From Paramacrobiotus metropolitanus (lineage: Eukaryota; Tardigrada; Eutardigrada; Parachela; Macrobiotidae), in the NCBI RefSeq assembly GCF_019649055.1, contig NW_026570240.1, positions 434,001 to 498,000 on the forward strand: DNA of 64,000 bases, written 5' to 3'. A program made the translations under genes and the position numbers. Under the pieces are notes generated by a model, which had not been told where the DNA came from, did no database searches, and saw only the letters and a list, made by a program, of their open reading frames with translations. Shown in pieces: positions 15,031 through 26,687 of this stretch; the stretch's first letter is position 1; the number at the start of each line of letters is the position of its first letter.

Positions 15031-15072
15031 TACAGATCTCTACAGATCTACGCTTCTACGCTTCTACGCTTC
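15031..15072. repeat. Compound microsatellite-like repeat
   Basis: Two copies of a 10-base unit (TACAGATCTC) are followed directly by three copies of the 8-base unit CTACGCTT. The array is short and AT/CT-rich, with no sign of function. Confidence 0.6.
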
Positions 15073-18000
15073 ACACACATATATGCATATTTAGGCATGC
15101 TAACGTTGCAATTACAGTTACCTAGGGTGATAATGGCGGCAAATAAGTTGCCTAATTACAAGGTAATAATTAAGCCGCTACCGACGCATGCCAAATACGT
15201 ATCCACTGCTCGTTTTTACGTATATCGTATATCGTCGGTGTGGTAAATTTGTTGCTCGTATAAGTTAAGAAGCTCATTACGTATTTTTTATCGTGGATTT
15301 TCCATTAATTTATGTATACTTGATTGGAAAATAGTTTTCTTCAAATCACAAATTTGTAATCGAAAACAATCTTGCCAGCTTGGAAAGGATGGTGACGACA
15401 GAAATCAATTTTAAAAATTGCTTTGGCTGGGCTTACTTCTTCCATGTCGCCGGAGGATTAATATAAGTTAGCCCTTTGAGATTCCTTAGGCGTATAAGGA
15501 CTTGGCCTTTCGCTACTGGCTACAACTTGGAATTTTGATTACGCTTAATGCGCATCTGTCTTTTCTTTACAAGATAATCCTCACGTCATGTATCCTCCAG
15601 AGCTTACTGCTCGGTTTATAACCGATCGCTAAAGTCTGTCATGATCAGTACATGCAATATTTACGTTCAAGTCTAATATTCAACGAAATGCGAAATTGCA
15701 AACAGGTCACTGCAGCGAACAAGGCAATGGGTGACATATCAACTGCAAGGATTTCATTTATGAACATAATTTATTGTTTTGCTTTGATGTATTTGGAATC
15801 TTGCACCGTTGAACAACATGTTTCGTGTCTGATTTATGAAAAAGCGTAATAATAGTAAGAACTCGCAAAAAAGCCGGCAGTTTAAAGCTGAGGTAACGCA
15901 ACGACTATAGTGGTATCATATGCAATATTTCAGAACGTCCATACATATTGTACATACATTATAACCTGTATACGTATATTATCTGCGCTTGCATTTGAAG
16001 CTTCGTTGTAGTAAATTTAATTGGTACGACTGGCACTTGCCTACTCAACAAACTTCCTAGTTTATTCTTGAGCGGACAAGGGAATTCTTGTGATTTAGCT
16101 TTGTGGACAGTTCTCAAGTTTCGATGTGTGACTTTTCTTAAAACAAATTTGTGGCACAGTAGTGAAGTAATAAGAGATGTAGTTTAGTAGTTTATAGAAA
16201 AGTTTGTCTGGTCAGCACTCATTTTTCCGACACTTAAGATTTGGCATCCGCATAATTTACCTAAACGGAAGAAACTGCGACCTTTAGTAACGATGTACAG
16301 ATGCATCTGCAAAAGTGCCCGGATAAACAACAGACGGCACTTTCGCAACAAAAATTCATCCTTTGCTTACGAGTCAAAAATATCGGTTATTCGTGTACAC
16401 AGTATACTGTATAGTGTATACGTATGTACCAGCACAGAGTCGGCGCTATGGTGGTAAGCGCCTTACCGCAGTGCGAATGCTTAGAACTTTAATAACATGA
16501 TTCTATAAGAGAAAACCACTTCATTACGCGATAAAATTATAGTACCGGTAAAGGTAAAGTGAAACTGTTGAAAGCCCCGTGACTTAAATTTTTAAGCCCT
16601 TTTTTCTGTGGCTGGAGATGGGTTGGCTTAGAAGCCATTTAAAGTCGTTTATGTACATATGTTTTAATAAGTGCGATCTCGGAGCTGTGATGCTGTGCAT
16701 ACATTCAGGTAAGCTGAGCAGTTTGAGCACGAAATGGTGAGTTAAAAGCAGTGTACTGTGGACAAGAGCTTAGAAACGGAAATGGCGTTAAAGCGAAGTC
16801 GTTAAATCATTTGTTGAGGAGGGAGGAACGCTTGTGCATTGAGTGAATAAGTTTAGAGAAGCGTGTTTCGGCTAACTAAAGTGGTTGTCGGTTCTTTTAC
16901 GGTGTCGACAATATTATATTATATCAATCTTTAATGGCTAAAGAACCTCACTTAGCGAAGCTGCTGGCAGCATGTACCTTGTTTATGTTCGATTTTCTTC
17001 TCTTCTTAGAAATACAAAAGTGTTCAACAGAAAGGTCGACAATTCCTCTCTGTATATAATGGAACCAAAGTGACCCGACTAAGCAAGACCGTACCTCCAT
17101 CATTTCCATATCTCTTTAAAATATTTGCTGATGGGGTATAGCGAAATCGTTTAAAATATTGGAGATTATGATTGTAGTAGAGTACTATTGTATTCTAATA
17201 TCACGTTGCATAGGCGCATGTAAAGCGTACGTGCTGGATGCAGACTACGTCTTTCCGCGCTGCAGTAGGCCCTAGAAACTAGAAACTAAACTTCGTCATC
17301 GTAGTGATAGGTGAGAGTTACCGATTTCCCACCTGATTAGCTTTTCCCTGATCGATTACTATACGTAGATACATATATATAGCGTAATGTACGGTAGCTT
17401 CCTTCTCTGAATCTCTTTTTCTTCCGCTGCGATCAAGGATGGCAGAATAAACTTGCTAAACCAAATGAATCTTGGAAGCCAGCATCCAAAGAATCGATTG
17501 GTTTCTCAGCTATCTGTCGTATCGTTTTCAGAGGGGAATTGTAGTGTTTGGCTGGAGAATGATCCTGTGTACCAGGATCACGTCGGTTCGGCATTTGTTT
17601 GCTGTATGCCGGCTACGTATTTGATTACCTTTGCTGTGGCCTTAATTGCGAGTTTTGTGGCGTATATGTGTGGGTGGGAGCGGGAGCGAGCGTGAATATC
17701 ATCCTTCGCTGCTTCTGTATTGTGCATTGGCTTTAAGTCACTTTTAACGTTTGAGCGCCATACGTACAGCCTAAGTCCACATTACAATGAACAAACGATT
17801 AGGCGAAACGTTGACTTAGGAGTTTGATTCAGAAGCCTCTAAGTGCGTCTCGGACGGATATGACGATGTTTGATCTCCTTTTCGTGTAAACAATAAAATA
17901 GAAAAATGCCACGTCTGCTCTCGAGCTATTGCTAACCTGAGATGTTGTGGTGTTCCGCTTTTATTCACAATATAACGATAGATGTCATCGCATATACTGT

Positions 18001-21000
18001 ATATCCAAAATAACGTCATTGGATACACTATGTTACATGAAGTAGCGCGTGAATGGTGGGTGACCTTTCCGTTAATTAACTCAATGCGCTTGAAAAACCG
18101 CGGACCCAGAATTGGCAGCTAATACCAATGCTGAAAGGAATTTGTACGAGTGTATTTGAGCTAACCGACTAGCGATCGTTTTCCTGATAAGCGGTAAAAA
18201 CTTTACTAATTCTAAACTGCAGTTTAAAATAATTAGCTAAGTGTAAAACTCCGAACGGGAAAGGTTTCTTCCTATAAATATTATTCCTTTTTCTATTCCA
18301 AGAGCAGTGTTTATAATTGTTGTTGCATAATTAATGAGAAATTTACGAATAATTGTCCTAGTATTCCATGGTGTTTAGCAGAAAAGAGCCTGTAATTCAT
18401 ACTATCTGCAGTGTACGCAGTGCGTACTACGCACATCATCGAGCGATTTCTTTCTAGGCGTACTTATTAAGTTCATCATTTTTATAAGCTCGTATAGTTT
18501 TTAAACACGAAGTAGATACTTGTACAGTTTTACTAAATGCAACATGAATTACCTACCTTCTCATAATTACAATAACTACAGCGAAAATCGATAAAGTGAA
18601 AATTACTCGTATTTTTATTGATATTTTGTACAGCAAAACATTTAATATTCATATAGTTTGATCCCTATATGTAAGTACGTATCGTAGATCACGAAGACTG
18701 CGATCCAGCCGGCAACGTATTGCACTTTCCATTTCATTTGAAATAACTGTCTGTAAATAATTATCTCGATTTGAAAACCGAACTCATACATTTATTGCTG
18801 TGACATAATGGCTGCAAAAAGTTTGATTAAAGGTAGGAAGCCGTTTCCCAAATAAACGACACGATTTACTTAAGATTTGAGGTGCGCTGAATTCCTCAGA
18901 TCGCAGTTTATTGCGGTACAAGGTATTCCGCGTCATTTGTTTACTTCACCTAATAAAGCAATATATCTCATGTGGACTGCAACGGTGCTAGGCATACTTT
19001 TTCTTACACTGAACCTTCCCCAGCCCACTTGATCTGTCGTATAACTTGGCATCTTATCAAAGGCCACTCTTTAGGTTCGTTTACAGACGTAAACGTTGTG
19101 AGCCTGATGTGTACTCAACTTTAAAATGAGGTTACATCTGTGGGATTGTCTATCAGAACAAGCCAACATTAAAAGAATATCGTCTAAGTATTGCCTAGCG
19201 GACATTCACCAAATATCATATCAGTTTGTGTTGTTCGGTGCTCTGTTCCTGGCGCATTTATTATAACACTGCCTTAATGTTTACTGCATGTTGCGCTATT
19301 TTACGACGTGCTTTTAAGGTCTCGTTGGTTATTGTACTGTTCTGCATAGTGTTTTCCTGAAACCTGAAACATTAGCCATCAAAAAATCTAATTGTTTTCA
19401 GCGGTTTTGTCCCCTCCTGCAGATCGACTAGCTTGTGGTAAGTAACATTTACAAATTATCTCAGACTAGCTTTATAAGTAACTGACCCCCAAAATCAGAG
19501 AAAAATGGTTAAGAACGCATTTGCAGTCAGGCTGATTATGTTGAGTTGTTGACTAAAATTAAAAGTTATCAATTATCTTTGGTGTTATAGCGTACTGACA
19601 TCAACGCTACTGCTTTACTTTACTTTTTGTAGCTTTTATAATATCACAAAACACTAAAATTACAGTATTATTTTAGCTTTCGGTAGCATGGTGCCGAGGA
19701 ATTGCGCATGGTTTTCAAGTTTTGTAAGAATCTAAAACTCTCTCTCTCTTAGCCTGATTAATACATAAATAAATATAAATGAGACGTAATCGCTTCACGG
19801 GGTACAAAGGTTGTGTTCAATACAGACGTTGATTATTATGCGTGCACGCTACATTATTATTAATTATGAGCCAGACGGCAATTGGTTCACCTATGACCAT
19901 CCATGTGTTGACACAAGAAAGCTGACAAAGAAATCATCTTTTAATTGTTTGAAAAGCTGTGCTACAAATTGTAATATATTAATGATCCACAAAAAACTTG
20001 TCGTGGTAATGTTTGACACCATTAGTGAACAGAGACTAAAACACTACAATACACATGCAGAAAAACTGATTTGTTATGCCAAAAATGCAGGTCAAAGACG
20101 GGTATTTACAGATATGGACTTTGATCTTTCATTGCAAATTTCCGTATGCTTGAGCATGTGAGATATAATCGAGATCATTGCCTTGTTTAGTACAAACTGT
20201 TCCTTATAATAATTTGGTTCACTTTCCTTATTGCCGGTGTTGGTCGCCGCAACGAACCGGCTTAAAGTAGGTAAGCACTGTTTGTTTTTGTCAATTTTTT
20301 CCACCCGTTTTTTTACATTTCCTCCCAGATTTCACATGTTTAACAGTAAAGGTGTTCTCTCTGTGCGGCGTCGGTTGTAATTTTTATAATTTCTGGACCG
20401 TATTTTTTGCTTAGAAAATGGTAAAGGTTACGACAGCAATAATGTGTCATTGACGACGCGGCTTCTGTATACAGGATTTCTTAATGACTAATTGGGACGT
20501 GCACAAGAAATAGCATTTTGCCGCGTGACTGCTTACTCAAAATAACCATATGCAGGGAAATTTCACGCAAGGTATACGTTGTACTTTAAAAGCCCAATGA
20601 TTTATTATTATGCTGTATGCCAGGACAGCCAGGTGCAGTACGCTGTATGGAGCGTGCAATTGCAATATGGAAACCTTTGCACTCCTTTGAAGCACCGGCT
20701 TCAGAGCGAAGAAATTTATGAATATTACTTGTTTCCTGAGTCTACTACGACAACAATTATGTTAGTAACAGCCATTCAAAGCAGAAGTTACAGCAGGTTG
20801 ACGAACAGAATTTGTAATTTTGTAATCCTTTGAAACACCAAAAGCTACATTGTAAATGTCCAGTGTTGGAGGTGCATATGATCTCCTTTGAGAATAAAGT
20901 TTATTGTGTGTACGTGCTTCGCGTATAAACTTAAAGATGCATCTTTTCGATTAAACTGCGAACAGCAGTTGTGATATACCAATGTAGAGCCGCCGCCAAA

Positions 21001-21541
21001 TGGCAGTATTATATTAAAATACGATCCAATGCAGTGATCCTGGAACTAGAAAGTTGCGAAGCGGTGGATAGTCAGAATGGAAAATCTTGATCATTGGTGC
21101 GGCCTCCATAAATTTAAAAACAGCTGCATTGTCTTTGTATGATACTCGTATATTATTTTTGTGTTAACAGTTTAAATTCTGAGCTGCTGTACTAATACTA
21201 AGCGGTGCTAAATATGTTTATTGCTCATACAGACTGAAAGCGCCAAAAGATCATCATCCGAAGTTAATTCCTGTGAAAGTTGGATTCTTCTCGAGTGCGT
21301 TTGATGGATTCACTCTTGCACTGCACTGTTTGTCCTATCGAGCAAGATTCTGCGACAGCGACACTTAACGCGACAGCTTGGACATCTTAGGTGATACGTC
21401 CCAGTTGAGCCGCTACCGGCGGATGTGAGTGGATCCGCCGCAGCGAGATCGACCGTGCTAATTTACAGCCGGCATTCGTTGCATCTTAAAAGACATTCAG
21501 CGCGTTTAGCTGCTGTGCTGCTACTATTGGCACAGTCCAAT

Positions 21542-24500
21542 ATGGATTCTCAAGCATGCTTCACGTCACCCATCGGACTGACCAATCAGAGCGCGGCATT
21601 TTCTTCCTTTGCGCGCAACTTTCCCCGTTTACTGCAGCCATCCTACGACGTGCATTCCTATTCTCCTGACAAGGAGGAAAAAGAGCTCTTTCTGAGCCAC
21701 TCCGAACACAACAAATATGTGTTATCAGAATGCGGCAACTGCGATAAGACGCAATAGTGAGTTCCTGAACATAGGCTCCAATAACGGCGGCTGCGTCGTG
21801 GGCGGCGTTGATAACGGCAGCAATATGAGTGTGCCGGCCGGAAGTCGAACCCCCCACGAAGTTAATGGCGGTGAACCGACCAACTTGTCGGTCAAGATTC
21901 CGCCTGCTGACGCACAAGCCACAACCAATCAGAGTAACACCGGAACACGCCTCAGTTTACGCGAGATCTTGCAGAACAACAAACCCGAAGAATGTGACGA
22001 CATTCAGTCGAACGCCGATGACCATCACGATAACGCCAGCCATGTGGATTCCTTTTCTGAGAATGAGAGTGACGATGATATGGGTAATAAGCCGGAAGAG
22101 AACGGAGCGAGCCTGACAATGGGCGCGATTATGGGAAACGGGGAAAGCATGTCAGAAAACGGTAGCGATGTACAGATGAAGAAAAGCCGAGTGGAAAGCA
22201 TTGTCTCCAGTATTCGTGCACCATCAAACGGCACCTCCTCATCCGGAAAACTCGGAAAGTATCGGCGGGGAAAGCCGTAAAACTAAGCGCAAACAGGTGT
22301 ATCCCAAGCAACAAATTGACAGTGACAACGGCATGGTGAACGAAAAAGATTTATGGCGGAAGCAACTGCTGATGATGCAGCAGCAAATCAACGTTATGCA
22401 GGAACGCTATGACAACCTGCCAAGCTTCCGTGGCGGCGGCATTAAACGCCAGCTGGATGACATAGATGGACCGGCCGGAGGAAACGACTTTATGATCCCT
22501 GTTATTGAGCGTGGCCTGGAGAATGTGCAGGTTAGCAATGAGGAAGTCAGGAAGTTGGCCGTGCTGATATCGGCGGAAATCCAAGAGCAAATCAACCCAA
22601 TTATCTCCTCCGTTTTGGCGAAGTATATTCGCAAGCCCAAGGAGAACGCCCCGCCCCCGGCTAAAAATAAGGCACGCACCCGAACGCCGACACCGGCGCC
22701 TCAAGCGGAAACACCAGCCCGATCGCCCTCGGTGGCCAGTCAGGCCGTGCGCGCGGTGAAAATCGAGCGAACCAAACAACCAGTCAACCAGCTGCCCGGC
22801 GAAATGGTTCACACCAACAAGCACTTCACTCCGCTGTACAGTATGGGTTTTCCGCCCCGACCGTTCTTCAGTAACGAAAGCAAACTGGGCAATGATTTCT
22901 TCAGTATGTCGCACTTTGCGGCCGCGGCCATGGCGTCCGCCGCGCCCACCATGTACAATCCGCATTTTCAGAATTTCCTCCGACCCGGTTCTACCCGGAA
23001 CAGACAGGAGGCCATTCCGCTGGTGGTCTCACAGAAAAAGAAGCGTCATAAGGTCACCGATACGCGCATCACACCGCGCGTAATGAGTAAAGTGATGAAC
23101 CAGAAGGAGGAGTTGGTGTCCGACAACCGCAAATTCCTCCCGTCGTCCCCAAATGCGGTCAACGGCGCCGTGCACATGGGTTTCAGCGCCAGTAGCCATC
23201 CGTTGCTGGCACGATCTCTGGCGACGCAGAGTGCACTGAATCATTCCGAATCATCGGCCTTCCATCCGTCGGGATTGGATGTCAGTCGAACACTGTTACC
23301 GGCGGGCGGCGGTAACTTTTACGCCCACCCCGGACTGGACAGGCGGGATGTAGTCAGTCCGACAGAGAACAGTATGGAAAACGGAAGTAACGACATGAAT
23401 GAACAGAACTCGCTGGACGGAAGCGACTCCGCTACCGAAATATCCGGTGGTCGCCAGCCAAGTGCTCCTTTTCCTTCGAGAGGTACGCAAAAGCTTTTGG
23501 TCATTGATGCATGCGTTCGTATGTACTGTATATCCTTTCAAATCAGATCAGCAACAAACAAGCAAGAAATTCCATTCTTGCACCCATAGCGTCAAAAATT
23601 TACCGCGCTTGTGCGTTGACTGTGAAACACTTAACGTTTCACAGCCGGGAAACGCCCAAAAGATACCAATACAAGCAACATCAACCTATCTGTCTGTACC
23701 TTAACCTTAATTTGCTAATCATGGCGTTCTTACGTAGACGGGGCACACCAGTTTATAATTAAAAGAAAACGACTTACGTAAAAATATGGAAAACCGGGTT
23801 TAGGTTGTTATTGATTTACTTATTTAATTTCGTCACCCCATAACCGATGACGTAAGCTGCAAAATTAATGATGTAGACAACATCTTCGATATGAGTTTAA
23901 GTTCGAAATCAATCGCGCACTCTCTGGATAGACAAATGTTTCAGGTAATTTTTCACTGAAGTACGAAATTTCGGTATGACTGTTAATTCTTTTGCTAATA
24001 AGACAATCAATGTTGTGCGATTTTGGTAGAGAAGAAGTCGCGGGTAGCCGCACAAATGGCTCATCTTTTATTAGACATGTCGATCGAATGCATAATCTGT
24101 TGTTGAAACGCATTTATGAGCAGGTAAACATGGTCGAATAAGAAAGACGAAAATATTTGCCAACAGTGAGCAATGGTCAGCTAAGTACACACGGGAGTAG
24201 GGGATGCATTTCAGGGATCATCAGACCGGTGCTCGTTGGTGTGTGAGCGCGGCACGCAATACCGACGCTGCACTGATGGTTGACCTCAAGATAAGGAGCT
24301 GCAGGTTTATAAATCGACAGGCATGATTGCAGGAAATATGAAGTGTGCCAGATAAACATTGAAATATTCTCATATTATTCCGATCAGGCGCAGGCGTAGC
24401 TGTGGGCTGGCTGCTGCATGAAAAGAGGAATCTTAAGCACAAACTGCATGAGCGCTTGTGAATAAAAGAGGCCACGCGACTGGCGTGCTGCCGCATCCCA

Positions 24501-25869
24501 GAGAAACATCTGCTGTCGCATTAAGTGCTGGCGTATCCTGCAGTTAAGGCTATGAGAAGAGAAAGCCAAGTTGGCAAAATGGCATTATTATTCGTGATAA
24601 AGATCATCTGCTCCTGCTATTCTTCCAAGGAGAGATGCAGACAGGAGTTTATAGTCGCACATTTGGATCGATAGATGCGAGCTGACATGGGGCCACTGGG
24701 ACAGCCGTTAAGGATTGTTCTAATCTTTCCCTTTAAAATCCCTTATTCGCTCGCTGACTCTCTCGCTGTCGGCAGCCCCGCATCGCGCATCCCATCCTGT
24801 GTCAATGTGGTGCGCGCATACCGAATTACCCATCCGACACAATGTGTGCGCCCCTGTCAGCCTTGAATTAAATCTTTTGTCAATGAAGAAATTAATATTT
24901 TACAGGCGATTCCCTGACTTTCGCCCACTCGAGCACATTAACGCCCATGCATTTGCGTAAAGCCAAATTGATGTTCTTCTACACACGCTATCCCAACTCG
25001 GCCACGCTGAAGACCTTCTTCCCGGATATCAAATTCAATAAAAATAACACGGCCCAACTTGTCAAATGGTTTTCCAATTTCCGGTACGTACATCACAAAT
25101 TTGTTATAACCAATAATATACCGAGCATACAGACAAGTAAGAACAGCATGATTTTTGCTTTATGTTTTTATTCGTCACATTAATCTTGGAAATAAAACCT
25201 TTCAGATTTTTTGTAAATGTATTATATTCGGTATTGCGATATTTTATTCTGGTTATCCTAATTCCTGATTCCTGTGTATAACATCGTAATATGGTGTGTG
25301 TACAGTTTTATCCTATTTCAACCCACAACAGAAGTTTCAAGTGATAGCAACGATTCGCGATTTATACACACAGCAAACGTTTTCGCGAAAGCCGGTTAAA
25401 CTATTGGCGTAAAGGTCACATAATCCAGTTCTTCTCACAGGGAGTTCTACTATATCCAAATGGAGAAGTATGCCCGGCAAGCCTTAGCAGAAGGACTAGA
25501 AAATGCCGACGATATTCAAGTCTCCAAGGATTGCGAATTATACCGGACGCTAAACTTGCACTACAATCGTAATAACCATATCGAGGTACAGTAAATTATC
25601 GCTTAGGAGTTTCTCTTCGTTCGAACCAGTGTATGTTATTAATTGTAAGTTGCATTATGGTAGCTTTGCTCATGAATCTCTTGTTCAAGGTCCCCGATGC
25701 CTTTCGTGAAGTGGTGGAAGAGACGCTTAAAGAGTTTTTCAAGGCGATCCAAGTTAATCGGGACCAGGAGCCGTCATGGAAAAAAGCCATTTACAAAATC
25801 ATCAATCGAATGGATGACATTATTCCCGAATATTTCAAGTCGGCTCACTTTTTGGAGCAACTTGAATAA
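21542..25869 (+). CDS. pros: Prospero/Prox homeodomain transcription factor
   Basis: Atypical homeodomain regulator of cell-cycle exit and neural or sensory differentiation. Exon 1 runs from about 21469 to 23482, with exons at 24906-25083, 25441-25585 and 25690-25869; their phases agree. The last three exons encode the Prospero domain: [15 protein letters not shown], the homeodomain helix [10 protein letters not shown], then [32 protein letters not shown] and a C-terminus at LEQLE, as in Prox1. Exon 1 carries the upstream Prox signatures [10 protein letters not shown] and a KRKQ basic stretch (nuclear-localisation-like), a Gln-rich helix ([10 protein letters not shown]) and AIPLVV. These signatures lie in two frames: frame A (21717-22280) holds RVESIV and frame B (open from before 22201 to 23482) holds KRKQ and the rest, so the sequence has a +1 break near 22235-22275. 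A third frame, from ATG 21542 to 21757, may be the true N-terminus; otherwise ATG 21717 is the start. Exon 1 is rich in Asn, Ser and Gly, and its middle is low-complexity. Confidence 0.93.
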
Positions 25870-26367
25870 TCCTGATCAAAAAACCCCCAACGTATCAACA
25901 AATACCGTCCAACGTGCGTTTCCCCCTTGAGTTGTACTGACAGTTTATTAGTCTCGTAAATTTTCGGTCAGGATTGTGGAGAATAGGAGATGCATATTCC
26001 GTCGTGATCTGAGAAAACCATTCCAGCAAAAATACAGTGTTCTTCGGTCGGCTTTAAATGTCCGAGTCAGTGAGACCATTTCATTCCTAAATTTTTGTTT
26101 CATTTTATTTGTGTTGGTGCAAAATGCCTTCGGTTGATTACATCTAGTCGCTGTCTTCGCTATCCTGTCTGGAAAAGAATGCAAGTGTTTATCGAGAAAT
26201 TTTCGGTTCTGTATGGTAATTTCTTGTTCCTCTTCGACCTGTAGCCTAATTGTGCGAATCCAGTTTTGTACAGAGTGCTTGTCGTTACTACGTATTTTTA
26301 TGTTTCTTCTGCACTGCTTCTTTGATCTGCGCGGTAAATAGTTCCTAATTTGTATAGCATTTGTGCG

Positions 26368-26373
26368 AATAAA
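26368..26373 (+). terminator. Candidate polyadenylation signal for prospero
   Basis: AATAAA lies about 500 bases after the prospero stop codon, in otherwise gene-free sequence (25870-26538). It is a plausible 3' end signal, but the motif is common in AT-rich DNA. Confidence 0.25.
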
Positions 26374-26538
26374 TGTAAATATCACTGAATTGCGATTCGC
26401 GAATTACTTAACTATTACCATATCGCGATATCGCAACGGCATAAAGGTGACGATACACATACCGCAAACAGTTTTGAAAATGATAACCGATCGAAACGAT
26501 TAAGTGCATGTTGCAAGCAGTAACAAGTACGAGCATTT

Positions 26539-26687
26539 TTATTTAGTAACTTTGGAAGCGAATTCGGAATAGTCTATAAAACCGTCATTGTTCGTATCGT
26601 CGGCCAACAGTATGGCATCCACAGTCGTGCTGAGTTCGCTTTCAGTATACATGCGAGCTACACCATCTATCACAGGAAGATCTCCCT
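26539..26687 (-). other. Alternative terminal exon B of the MCFD2-like gene
   Basis: The acceptor is TTTCAG. The encoded segment is colinear with exon A ([10 protein letters not shown], loop ending FIDYSEFA) but has a shorter tail, SKVTK, before TAA. It shares the incoming phase with exon A, so either can complete the reading frame from exon 2. It is probably a tandem exon duplicate. Confidence 0.8.

Larger units (their letters stand above)
5074..21468. other. Gene-poor 16-kb interval upstream of prospero
   Basis: No ORF here exceeds about 120 codons and none resembles a known family. Both strands are AT-rich with scattered stops. The longest frames (plus 19811-20161, plus 14890-15246, minus 10473-10778, minus 12456-12758) show no domain or splice-supported partner. 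I found no convincing tRNA, rRNA or transposon. The stretch contains two small tandem repeats and a candidate TATA-plus-donor arrangement, listed separately. Its position before a developmental transcription factor suggests regulatory DNA and possibly untranslated first exons of prospero, but that is inference. Confidence 0.6.

Noticed and set aside
19811-20161. 116-codon plus-strand frame in the gene desert
   Set aside because: No family similarity, an AT-rich amino-acid mix, and no neighbouring exons in phase. Treated as chance.
22351-22965. 204-codon minus-strand open frame
   Set aside because: Antisense shadow of prospero exon 1, with Arg/Gly-rich composition typical of such shadows and no homology.
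21542-25869. Prospero as a pseudogene because of frame breaks
   Set aside because: All downstream splice sites and the whole Prospero domain are intact, and other essential genes show the same kind of break, so assembly indels are more likely.
25948-26385. 145-codon minus-strand open frame between prospero and the MCFD2-like gene
   Set aside because: Arg/Lys/Asn-rich without any domain, no splice partner, and it sits where the prospero 3' UTR is expected.
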